From NCBI GenBank assembly GCA_026415295.1, contig JAOAHJ010000010.1, positions 1-64,000 on the forward strand: DNA of 64,000 bases, written 5' to 3'. This document shows, piece by piece, positions 9,562 through 17,785 of the stretch (position 1 is its first letter; each line of letters opens with the position of its first letter). The stretch is from Spirochaetota bacterium. GTDB taxonomy: Bacteria > Spirochaetota > JAAYUW01 > JAOAHJ01. Below the pieces are notes generated by a model, which did not search any database, had not been told where the DNA came from, and saw nothing but the letters and a program-made list of their open reading frames with translations. Position numbers and translations under genes: made by a program.

Positions 9562-10716
9562 TTATTTCAATATTCCTAAAAAAGTAATCTCTTCTCTATC
9601 TGAAAAAAGATGTATAAATCTATACTCACTAAAATTTTTCTCAAATTCCAATTTTTTAAGTTCTAAAAATAAATTTTCAAAATTTGAAAAACCAATTTTG
9701 AAATTAATAATATAAAAATAAGCCCATCTATTGGTAATCCATTTCATAGCTAATTTAGCAATTTTTTCAGGTTTTTCAATAATATCGCATAAAAACCATG
9801 ATAATTTATAATTGTAGTCTTTACTATCTGGAACAAATTTAAAAGCATCATTTTTAATATGAAAAATATTGCCTTTTTTTATTTCATCCCTAAGAATATT
9901 ACTTCTTAATTCTCCATTATCTATAGAATAAACTATAGCTCCTTTCTTAAAACAGGAATATGTCCATCCACCTGGACTTGCTCCAAGATCAAAAACTATA
10001 TTATATGTTCCAGGTTTTTTACAAAATATTTTAAAGGCTTCTTCTAACTTTAAATATGACCTTGATGGAGATTTATTATCAAAAATCATTCTTTTTTGAC
10101 CATTGTAGAAACAATAAAAAGAATAAAAACATCTGTCTTCTGATAAAATAGATAAAAAACAAACTCTTTCTCTTCTAAAATCATAAAAATCATTATATTC
10201 AAGTTGATTAAAATCAGAGACAAACTTTTTTACAACCCTCGATATTTTCTTTTTAAGAAACTCTTTTATCAAAATTTCAAACTTTTTTAACCTAAGAGAA
10301 ACTTTTTTATTTTTATTATTATTTAAATTATTAATCTCTAAATTATTAATTTTTAAAAATAAAAAAAATATATTTTCATCTAATTTTTTACCTTTTATAA
10401 ATAAAAGAAACTCATTGCATAAATCACAAAGTAGGGTACTTTTTTCAAATTTATAGTAAGGATCATAATCAAAATTTTTGTTTTTAGGAATACTTAAAAC
10501 TTTTAAATCTATAAAAGTCATATACGGGAAAATAAAACCATCATATTCTTTTGATTTAATTATGTCAATTATCTTTGAATCTTTTTCTAATTCTAAAAGA
10601 ATTAATCCACTTCTAGAATAGAGAACCTTTTTATATAAATTTTGTCCAAATCTATATTTCAAATATTCTAAAAACAGTTCTTCATATGAAGCACACAAAT
10701 AAAAAGCTATATACAT
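9562..10716 (-). CDS. rlmM: RlmM-like 23S rRNA 2'-O-methyltransferase
   Basis: A SAM-dependent 2'-O-ribose methyltransferase of the RrmJ/FtsJ fold; RlmM of E. coli modifies C2498 of 23S rRNA. The C-terminal domain (about 220-384) carries the SAM motif FDLGASPGGWTY, YSIDNGE, WFLCDIIEKPEKIAKLA (compare CDMVEKP in RlmM), FKIGF with the catalytic Lys, and SDREEITFLG at the end. The N-terminal 200 residues are a poorly conserved THUMP-like region rich in Lys/Asn/Phe. Its ATG overlaps the last ten bases of the upstream asparaginase-like gene, so the two are translationally coupled. The RlmM assignment rests on motif similarity only. Confidence 0.75.
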   Translation of the reverse strand: MYIAFYLCASYEELFLEYLKYRFGQNLYKKVLYSRSGLILLELEKDSKIIDIIKSKEYDGFIFPYMTFIDLKVLSIPKNKNFDYDPYYKFEKSTLLCDLCNEFLLFIKGKKLDENIFFLFLKINNLEINNLNNNKNKKVSLRLKKFEILIKEFLKKKISRVVKKFVSDFNQLEYNDFYDFRRERVCFLSILSEDRCFYSFYCFYNGQKRMIFDNKSPSRSYLKLEEAFKIFCKKPGTYNIVFDLGASPGGWTYSCFKKGAIVYSIDNGELRSNILRDEIKKGNIFHIKNDAFKFVPDSKDYNYKLSWFLCDIIEKPEKIAKLAMKWITNRWAYFYIINFKIGFSNFENLFLELKKLEFEKNFSEYRFIHLFSDREEITFLGILK

Positions 10717-11891
10717 AACCCATACTCACCAACAGGTTCACCATGTTCATTTAAGTTTATTCTATTTATATACTTTTCTATTAAAGAAATATCACAACTA
10801 TCTAAAAAACCATGTTTTTTTAAAATATTTACAATTGCAAATTCTGAAATTTCATAATCACCATCAATAATTTTTAAAGCAATTCCATAATATTTATTAT
10901 CCTTTTTTATTCCAACACAATATACCCCATCAGCACCAACTTTTGCAATTCCATTGCCATTAAATATTTTTGTAAGTAAAGAGCAAAGCCCATCTGTTCC
11001 TGCTATCATCTCTGGAAAAGATATCATTGCATCTTTTATCAAATTCAATGCCTCATTAATATTTTCTTCAAATAATAATGATTTTAATTTTTTTATAATT
11101 ATTTCTTTGTTATTCTCAGTTGCAAAAATATTTGAAGTTATAAGTTTAAGATACGCTTTTGCCATATTAATAACAGATGAAGAATAAACCGGAACACCAC
11201 ATCCATCTATACCTGCTATAAAGTTTGCTTCATCTGTATCATAAATTATACTTAAAATTTTTCTAATATCTTGTTGAACTGGATGATCAAATACTTTATA
11301 ATTATAAATTTGTTCAGAATTTCTAAGTTTATCATAAATAACTCTATTTTTATCAAAAGATAAATAATCTTTATTTTTTGTTTTTTCATACATATATTTA
11401 GAATAAGCTATCATCTGTAAATGTTTAGCACTGCAATCTGAATAAAATTTAGAAGGGGAAATTCCTTCTTTTTTTTGAGCTTCTCTTATTTTTTTATTTC
11501 TTGAATATGTTATAGGACATAAAAGTTCATCTTCACTTATTGATGCTTTTTTCATAATATTATACAAAGTTTCAACATGGAAATTCTCACCAAAATGTGA
11601 CGAACACATTAAAGAAAGCTCTTTTTTATTAAAATTAAATTTTTCATATGCTCCACTAACTATCAATGGTAAAACTTGAAAAGGTTTTGCTGTTGATCTT
11701 GAAAAAGTAATATAATTGTGATCTCCATAAGAATAAACTATATCACCTTTTTCATTAATAATAACATAAACACCATGAAAAACTTTCTCTTTTAATTCTC
11801 CTCTTTTAGCGTAAACTAGGGGATATATCTTTTTATAACTTTTCCTAATTAAATTTTTATTTTCTTTTTTTAACATATTATTAAAATTCAT
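10707..11891 (-). CDS. asparaginase-II family protein
   Basis: A 394-residue member of the family named for Rhizobium L-asparaginase II; predicted amidohydrolase, likely Asn to Asp plus ammonia, cytosolic. Visible family features are VYAKRGELKEKVFHGVYVI, FSRSTAKPFQVLPLIVSGA, LMCSSHFGE, the PITYSR region, FIAGIDGCGVPVYSSS and the late GTDGLC and VGADGVYCVG blocks. The N-terminus is longer than usual by about 20 basic residues and a nearby internal ATG is possible; no clear ribosome site marks the start. It is followed by an overlapping RlmM-like gene, an odd pairing that says nothing obvious about function. Confidence 0.85.
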   Translation of the reverse strand: MNFNNMLKKENKNLIRKSYKKIYPLVYAKRGELKEKVFHGVYVIINEKGDIVYSYGDHNYITFSRSTAKPFQVLPLIVSGAYEKFNFNKKELSLMCSSHFGENFHVETLYNIMKKASISEDELLCPITYSRNKKIREAQKKEGISPSKFYSDCSAKHLQMIAYSKYMYEKTKNKDYLSFDKNRVIYDKLRNSEQIYNYKVFDHPVQQDIRKILSIIYDTDEANFIAGIDGCGVPVYSSSVINMAKAYLKLITSNIFATENNKEIIIKKLKSLLFEENINEALNLIKDAMISFPEMIAGTDGLCSLLTKIFNGNGIAKVGADGVYCVGIKKDNKYYGIALKIIDGDYEISEFAIVNILKKHGFLDSCDISLIEKYINRINLNEHGEPVGEYGLCI

Positions 11892-12055
11892 AAAAAACTT
11901 TGTTATATAATATCACATTATTTTTATTAAATTATTTTTTATATTCTTATTTGAATATTAACTTTATTTTTTAATATTTTCATTTTATTTAATATTAAAT
12001 TATTTTACTTAAAGTTATTTTTAATTTAATTTTATTTTTATTTAGATTTAAATTA

Positions 12056-14518
12056 TTATTTTTGGAGTAATTCTTGAATAGTTTCAGATAATTCTATAAA
12101 ATCAAATGGTTTATTAATGAAAATAACATCTTTAAACTTAAACTTTATATCTTTGATTTCAGATAATTTTTCATCTTCAAGATATCCTGTTGCAAAAATA
12201 ATCTTAAAATCAGGGTTTTTATCTTTAATCTTCCTAAGAAGCTCACTCCCAGACAAACCTGGCATAATAAAATCAATTATTGCAAGAGAAAGATTATTTT
12301 CATTTTCAATAAAAGCTCTATAACCATCATTACCATTTTTTGATATAATAACATCATAACCACATTTTTCAAGCATCTTTTCAGTAGCTTGCAAAACTGT
12401 TTCATCATCATCTACTACAAGAATAGTACCACTACCTTTCACAAGCTTCTTTTCATCAATTAACTCATCACTAAAAATAAAATCACCTTTATAAATAGGT
12501 ATATAAATATAGAATGTTGTCCCAAATCCTTCATTTGAATAAAAATCTATGTAACCATTATGAGAACTTATTATTTTATAAACTATAGAAAGCCCCAGGC
12601 CTGTTCCTTTGCCATCAGTTTTTGTTGTAAAAAAAGGATCAAATATTTTATCCTTGTATTCTTCAGGTATACCCACACCCTCATCTTTAATACTAATTAA
12701 AAAGTTTTCTAAGTTATTTCTTTTTACCTTTTCAACTTTTATAAAAATATTTCCTCCAATTTTATCATCTTTCCTCATCACTGTCATAGCATCATTTGCA
12801 TTTAATATTAGATTTATAAAAACTTGTTCTAATTTTATTTTATCTCCTTTTACAATAGCTTTATCATAATAAGGTTCAAATTTTATCTTTACAGTTTTAT
12901 CAATAGAAGGAGCTACAATAGCTATTGAACTATTTATAACAGAATTCAAATCTATAAATTCACCACTACTTTTAGTTTCCCTTGATAACTCAAGTATTTG
13001 ATTAACTATCCCAGAACCTTTAGAAATAGATTTTTCGATTATTTCAATATTTTCAATAAGATCATTTTTGTTTATATTTTCATTCTCTTCAAGATCAATT
13101 TTCATTAAAGAGGCTATTCCACTTATCCCATGAAGAATATTATTAAAATCATGTGCTATACCACCAGCTAAATTTCCTATCATTTGAAATTTCTGAGCTT
13201 TCATTAAAGTTTCTTCCATTCTTTTTATATCAGTGATATCCTGAAGATAAACTATTACACTTGACAGCATCTTTTTAATACTTAATTTTTGACTAGGTAT
13301 TGATTCTTTTTTATTATCAAAAATTTTATAACTTTCTTCTTCAAAGTGGTATTTAAATGGAAAAACTTTTACAGAAAAATAAAATTTTTCATTATTAAAA
13401 ATTATATCTTTTATCTTTTCTATATTTTCATAATTAGAGTTAAATATTAAAATTATAGAATCTTTTATGTCTTTGTCTTCTATCAATCTTTTTATTAAAT
13501 TTTCATAATTAAAATTATCAGTTTTCTTAATATTTTTATATATCTCTGGAATATGAATATATTCAATATCTAAATTTTTATTAAAAATAATAAAAATTTC
13601 AGGGATAGAATTTAATAATAACTTTAATTTTTCTTTCTCATTTTCAAGTTCTCTAAGAGTATCTCTTAAATTCTTTGTCCTGGAATCCACCTCTTTTTTC
13701 AAAATTAAGCTTGTAAGTAATAAGATTAAAAATACAATTAAAAAACCTATTAAAACAAAAAAAATTATTCTAATGTAATTAAAACTTAATAGTTGTACGC
13801 CAAACCATTTTTTTCTAAGCTCAGTTATTTTGTTTTTATCAATATTTTTAAATCCATCTTCAATTAAATTTAATAATTGTTCATTCCCTTTTCTAACTGC
13901 TCTATGAAATTGACCTGTATAAAGAATAGGTCCTAACTTAAAATCTTGATAAATGTTATATTTTATAAGGTAGTAAACAGCAGGAGGACCATCTATTGAG
14001 AATATTTTTACATTTCCAAACTTTGCTTCTTTTATAATATCTTCATAACTTGAATAATAATGTAAATCTTTTATTCCATTATTTTTAAGAAAATTTATAA
14101 CATTATCGCCAGCTTTAACAGCAATTGAAAATCCTCTAAGTGCTTTTATGCTATTTATTCCTGTTATAGATTTATGATAATATATAGGAACTTCTATTTT
14201 TTCATAAGGATTGCTATATGTTAACCATTTTGCTCTTTCGGGATTAAAAAAAATAGTATCAATAACATCACCTTCTCCATTTTTAAATCTTGTTAATGCT
14301 TCATCCCAATTAAAAGCTTTTATTTCAACTTTAATATTATTTTCTTTTTCCCATAACTTCCATAAATCAACAAGAAATCCTGTAAGAACTCCATCTTCAT
14401 CAACAAAAATATAAGGAGGATAATTTATATCAATGTAAACTTCTATATAATCTTTATTATAAAATGAATTTATTCTTTTTTTATCTTGATTATTTGATTC
14501 TATTTTTATATTTAGCAA
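12056..14518 (-). CDS. hybrid sensor histidine kinase with periplasmic binding domain
   Basis: Senses a small solute and phosphorylates itself and its own receiver. The domains are a type-3 solute-binding domain about residues 25-245 ([20 protein letters not shown]), one TM about 248-272, a coiled linker, a PAS-like region about 300-430, HisKA with GGIAHDFNN (His near 456), HATPase ([39 protein letters not shown]) and a C-terminal receiver about 695-818 ([19 protein letters not shown]). The first usable standard start is TTG at 14518. The frame stays open upstream to 14584 and codes a perfect Sec signal peptide ([19 protein letters not shown]), so the true start is probably near 14572 at a non-standard ATA. 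There is no separate response regulator next door. Confidence 0.9.
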   Translation of the reverse strand: MLNIKIESNNQDKKRINSFYNKDYIEVYIDINYPPYIFVDEDGVLTGFLVDLWKLWEKENNIKVEIKAFNWDEALTRFKNGEGDVIDTIFFNPERAKWLTYSNPYEKIEVPIYYHKSITGINSIKALRGFSIAVKAGDNVINFLKNNGIKDLHYYSSYEDIIKEAKFGNVKIFSIDGPPAVYYLIKYNIYQDFKLGPILYTGQFHRAVRKGNEQLLNLIEDGFKNIDKNKITELRKKWFGVQLLSFNYIRIIFFVLIGFLIVFLILLLTSLILKKEVDSRTKNLRDTLRELENEKEKLKLLLNSIPEIFIIFNKNLDIEYIHIPEIYKNIKKTDNFNYENLIKRLIEDKDIKDSIILIFNSNYENIEKIKDIIFNNEKFYFSVKVFPFKYHFEEESYKIFDNKKESIPSQKLSIKKMLSSVIVYLQDITDIKRMEETLMKAQKFQMIGNLAGGIAHDFNNILHGISGIASLMKIDLEENENINKNDLIENIEIIEKSISKGSGIVNQILELSRETKSSGEFIDLNSVINSSIAIVAPSIDKTVKIKFEPYYDKAIVKGDKIKLEQVFINLILNANDAMTVMRKDDKIGGNIFIKVEKVKRNNLENFLISIKDEGVGIPEEYKDKIFDPFFTTKTDGKGTGLGLSIVYKIISSHNGYIDFYSNEGFGTTFYIYIPIYKGDFIFSDELIDEKKLVKGSGTILVVDDDETVLQATEKMLEKCGYDVIISKNGNDGYRAFIENENNLSLAIIDFIMPGLSGSELLRKIKDKNPDFKIIFATGYLEDEKLSEIKDIKFKFKDVIFINKPFDFIELSETIQELLQK

Positions 14519-14609
14519 AAAAATAAAAATAAAAATTAAATGATAAATAATTAAGAATCTCTTTTTTTTTATATGTATACCCTTTTATCTTAATTTAATT
14601 TTAAAAATA

Positions 14610-14637
14610 ATTATAAATAATTTCTTTTAAAAAACAA
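14610..14637 (-). promoter_or_regulatory. candidate promoter for the hybrid histidine kinase
   Basis: On the minus strand, TTGTTT (14637-14632), a 16-base spacer and a perfect TATAAT (14615-14610). The predicted transcript start is near 14603, then AAAAGGG at 14586-14580 and the ATA at 14572. This placement fits translation starting upstream of the TTG at 14518. The -35 match is poor. Confidence 0.4.
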
Positions 14638-14679
14638 TAACATTTTATAAAACTAGTAATATTTTTAGCAAAATGTTAT
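14629..14679 (-). terminator. AT-type rho-independent terminator after hslU
   Basis: ATAACATTTT (14637-14646) and AAAATGTTAT (14670-14679) make a 10-base-pair stem, with an inner TAAAA/TTTTA stem inside the loop. On the minus strand it is followed by six T. It begins about 22 bases after the hslU stop and overlaps the kinase promoter candidate. Confidence 0.6.
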
Positions 14680-14700
14680 ATTATACTTATACTCTAAGTT

Positions 14701-16056
14701 TTATAATATATATTTCATAATATCGTTATCTTGTATAATTCCAGCAAGTTTTTTTCTTACAAATTCTCTATCTATTTTTATCTCTTGTCCACTAAGTTCT
14801 TGAGCTTCAAATGATATATCTTCAAGCAAATACTCTAAAACTGTATGTAATCTTCTTGCACCAATATTATCAGTTTTTTGATTTATTTCATAAGCTATTT
14901 TTGAAATTTCATCTAAAGAATCCTCTGTAAAACTAAGTTTAACCCCTTCTGTTGCTAATAAAGCTTCATATTGTTTAATTAAAGCATTCTCAGGTTCAGT
15001 CAATATCCTTTTAAAATCTGCATTTGTTAATGATGAAAGTTCAACTCTGATAGGAAATCTTCCTTGCAATTCAGGAATAAGATCGGAAGGTTTAGAAAAA
15101 GAGAAAGCACCAGCTGCTATAAAAAGTATATGATCTGTCCTTATTATACCATACCTTGTATTAACAGTAGTTCCTTCAACTATTGGGAGTAAATCTCTTT
15201 GCACACCTTCTCTTGAAACATCAGGTCCATGAGTATCTCTTTTACCTATAATTTTATCAATCTCATCAATAAAAACAATTCCTAAATTTTCTACTCTATC
15301 CTTAGCAATATCAACAACTTTATCAAAATCAATAAATTTTTCCACTTCCTGATCATAAAGTATTTTTTTGGCTTCTTTTACTGTTACTCTTCTAGATTTC
15401 TTTTTAGGAGGAAGGCCTGGGAATATTCCGCCAATAGCAACACCCATATCTTCCATACCAGGTACATTAAATAGATCACCTATTGATTGTTGTTCAATAA
15501 CCTCAATTGTTATTGTTTTATCATCAAATTTACCATCATAATAAAGTTTAGATATTTTATCTATAGAATTTGAAAAATCTGTATCAACTATCTCTATTTT
15601 ACCTGATGAATTTAATTCAGAAGAGATTGGAATAAGTTTTTTAATAATAATATCATCAACTTTTTCTTTAACTTGTCTTTCTACATTTTTAATCATCTCT
15701 TTTTTAACCATATTTATGGCTATATTAAGGAGGTCCTTAATAATTCCTTCAACATTTCTTCCAACATAGCCTATCTCTGTGTATTTTGTAGCTTCTACTT
15801 TAATAAAAGGAGCCCCTGAAAGTTGAGAGATTCTTCTTGCAATTTCAGTCTTACCTACTCCTGTTGGACCTATCATTATAATATTTTTTGGCAATATTTC
15901 ATTTCTTATATCTTCTTTTATAAGTTTTCTTCTTATTCTATTTCTTAAAGCAATTGCTATAGCTTTTTTTGCTTTTTCTTGTCCTATAATATATTTATCA
16001 AGATGTTTAACTATATCTTTGGGTGTAGCTTTTTCTAAATCTATGACCTTATCCAT
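14701..16056 (-). CDS. hslU: HslU, ATPase of the HslUV protease
   Basis: AAA+ unfoldase that feeds proteins into HslV in the cytoplasm. It is 451 residues, normal length. It has Walker A GPTGVGKTE near residues 64-72, the pore-loop region KYTEIGYVGRNV, an intermediate domain about 110-230 with FPGLPPKKKSRRVTVKEA near 230, Walker B VFIDEIDK, and sensor/arginine-finger blocks around ELQGRFPIRVELSSL. It ends NDIMKYIL, the hydrophobic tail type that docks into HslV. AAGAGGT precedes the ATG. It is the last gene of the hslV-hslU pair, 36 bases after hslV, and a terminator follows. Confidence 0.97.
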   Translation of the reverse strand: MDKVIDLEKATPKDIVKHLDKYIIGQEKAKKAIAIALRNRIRRKLIKEDIRNEILPKNIIMIGPTGVGKTEIARRISQLSGAPFIKVEATKYTEIGYVGRNVEGIIKDLLNIAINMVKKEMIKNVERQVKEKVDDIIIKKLIPISSELNSSGKIEIVDTDFSNSIDKISKLYYDGKFDDKTITIEVIEQQSIGDLFNVPGMEDMGVAIGGIFPGLPPKKKSRRVTVKEAKKILYDQEVEKFIDFDKVVDIAKDRVENLGIVFIDEIDKIIGKRDTHGPDVSREGVQRDLLPIVEGTTVNTRYGIIRTDHILFIAAGAFSFSKPSDLIPELQGRFPIRVELSSLTNADFKRILTEPENALIKQYEALLATEGVKLSFTEDSLDEISKIAYEINQKTDNIGARRLHTVLEYLLEDISFEAQELSGQEIKIDREFVRKKLAGIIQDNDIMKYIL

Positions 16057-16092
16057 TTTTACCTCTTAAATATTTTATTTTTAATTGATAAA

Positions 16093-16629
16093 TTATTTCA
16101 GTTCCTCATAGTTAAAATTACTATTTGTATATATACATATTTCAGAAGCTATTTTCATAGATTTTTCACAAATCTCTCTTGGTTCCAGATTTGTATTTTC
16201 ATAAAGTGCTTTTGCAGCAGAATATGCAAAAAATCCTCCTGAACCAATAGCAATTACCGGAATATCAGGCAATATAACTTCTCCAGTACCAGATAATAAT
16301 ATAATATCATTTTTATCTGCTGCTATCATCATAGCTTCAAGTCTTCTTAATATTCTATCAGTTCTCCAATCCTTTGCTAGTTCATATCCACTTCTTTTTA
16401 AATCCCCATTAAATTTGTTTAACTTTTCTTCAAACCTTTCAAGAAGTGCAAAAGCATCAGCAACAGCACCAGCAAAACCTACAAGAACTCTATCATTATA
16501 TATTTTTCTAATTTTTCTTGCATTATTTTTTAAGATAGCATTTTGCAAAGTAACTTGCCCATCTCCAGCCATACAGACTTTATTATCTCTTTTTACACAC
16601 AATATAGTAGTCCCTTCAATTTTAAACAT
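16093..16629 (-). CDS. hslV: HslV, peptidase of the HslUV protease
   Basis: N-terminal-threonine peptidase that forms the dodecameric core degraded into by HslU. It is 178 residues. The start MFKIEGTTILCVKRDNK places the catalytic Thr at residue 7, so a short six-residue prosequence must be removed; many family members have Thr directly after Met. AGDGQVTLQNAILK, FAGAVADAFALLERFEEKL and the C-terminal IASEICIYTN are typical. A strong AGGAGAT site precedes the ATG, and a candidate promoter lies at 16674-16702. The order topA-xerC-hslV-hslU on one strand is a known bacterial housekeeping arrangement. Confidence 0.97.
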   Translation of the reverse strand: MFKIEGTTILCVKRDNKVCMAGDGQVTLQNAILKNNARKIRKIYNDRVLVGFAGAVADAFALLERFEEKLNKFNGDLKRSGYELAKDWRTDRILRRLEAMMIAADKNDIILLSGTGEVILPDIPVIAIGSGGFFAYSAAKALYENTNLEPREICEKSMKIASEICIYTNSNFNYEELK

Positions 16630-16673
16630 TAATATCTCCTATCTATCATTTAAAGGTATATTTCTCTGTAAAA

Positions 16674-16702
16674 AAAATAAAGAAAATAATTATTAAAGTC
16701 AA
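16674..16702 (-). promoter_or_regulatory. candidate promoter for hslVU
   Basis: Minus strand TTGACT (16702-16697), a 17-base spacer, then TATTTT (16679-16674). The expected start is about 38 bases before the hslV ATG. No heat-shock operator such as CIRCE is visible. Confidence 0.4.
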
Positions 16703-16750
16703 TAATTAATTTAATAATTATATATTTTTTAAGAAAATTTAAAAAATATT

Positions 16751-17770
16751 TTATCCATGTGGATGAAATTCTTTATAAATTCTTTTTTTTCTTTCTATAT
16801 CAAGATGTGTATATACTTCTGTTGATGCTAAAGAAGAATGCCCAAGTAATTTTTGAATAAATCTTATGTCTGCTCCATTCTGTAAAAGTAAAGTAGCAAA
16901 AGTATGTCTTAACTTATGTGGAAATATATTGCTATTATTTTTACCCCATGACAAAAATCTTTTTTTTATTATAAAAAATACACCCCCCCTTGTCATTTTT
17001 CTTAATTTTTTATTTAAAAATATAAAGTCATTCTTGTTAATATCATTTGAATAATCTTTATTAAGGTTACCTTTATTAAAAATTTTCTTATTATTAATAT
17101 CTTTTTTACAATCAATATATTTATTTTTTTTCGATTCTAATAAAATTAACAGCTCCTTCTTATATATCAAAAAATATTTAAGAAATGTTTCTGAAATTGG
17201 AACAATTCTAAATTTACCGCCTTTACCATAAACTCTTATAACTTTGCCAATGGTACTTATACTTGAGAAAGATAAATTTATAAGTTCAGAAACTCTCAAA
17301 CCAGAGCCAACTAATAATTCAAAAATTAAATAATCTCTTAAATCAAAAATATCATTACTTTTTTCATACTCATTTTTCAAATAATTCAAAAATTCGAAAA
17401 TTTCATTATCAGTAAAAAATGATGGAAGTTTTTTACCCTTTTTTAAAGTTTTTAATATGTAAGATGGATCTTTATTTACCAAGTTTTTTTTATAAATAAA
17501 ATTATAGAATCTTTTTATAGAAGAAATTTTTCTATTAATAGAAGATGGTTTAAAATTTTTTAATCTTAACTCTTGAATATAGTTTTCAAGATGATAGCTC
17601 TCTACTTCTAAAAGACTTATCTTAAAATTTTCTCTTAAATACTCTTTTAAATCTTTTATATCTTGAATATAAGCATTTCTAGTATTTTCAGAAAACAATT
17701 TTATAGATACCAAAAAATTTTCAAAATCTGTTACATATTTATCTGCAATTTTTTCATCTCTTTTTTTCAT
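16751..17770 (-). CDS. xerC: tyrosine recombinase XerC/XerD
   Basis: Site-specific recombinase that resolves chromosome dimers at dif together with a partner. The N-terminal SAM-like core-binding domain spans about 8-100 and the catalytic domain about 120-339. The catalytic set is visible: Arg in GSGLRVSEL (near 158), the Lys in YGKGGK, His285 and Arg288 in PHKLRHTFATLL, His311 in LLGHSS and the nucleophile Tyr320 in EVYTHL. An Asn/Lys-rich insert of about 40 residues (roughly 205-250) splits the catalytic domain between the beta-hairpin Lys and His285, making it longer than the usual 300. It starts 15 bases after topA. The XerC name follows this context; XerD cannot be excluded. Confidence 0.88.
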   Translation of the reverse strand: MKKRDEKIADKYVTDFENFLVSIKLFSENTRNAYIQDIKDLKEYLRENFKISLLEVESYHLENYIQELRLKNFKPSSINRKISSIKRFYNFIYKKNLVNKDPSYILKTLKKGKKLPSFFTDNEIFEFLNYLKNEYEKSNDIFDLRDYLIFELLVGSGLRVSELINLSFSSISTIGKVIRVYGKGGKFRIVPISETFLKYFLIYKKELLILLESKKNKYIDCKKDINNKKIFNKGNLNKDYSNDINKNDFIFLNKKLRKMTRGGVFFIIKKRFLSWGKNNSNIFPHKLRHTFATLLLQNGADIRFIQKLLGHSSLASTEVYTHLDIERKKRIYKEFHPHG

Positions 17771-17785
17771 TTCTCGTATTATAAA

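Noticed and set aside
12609-12869. 86-codon plus-strand open frame in the hybrid kinase
   Set aside because: It is antisense to the HATPase-coding part, and the hydrophobic look arises from reverse reading of Lys/Asn codons.
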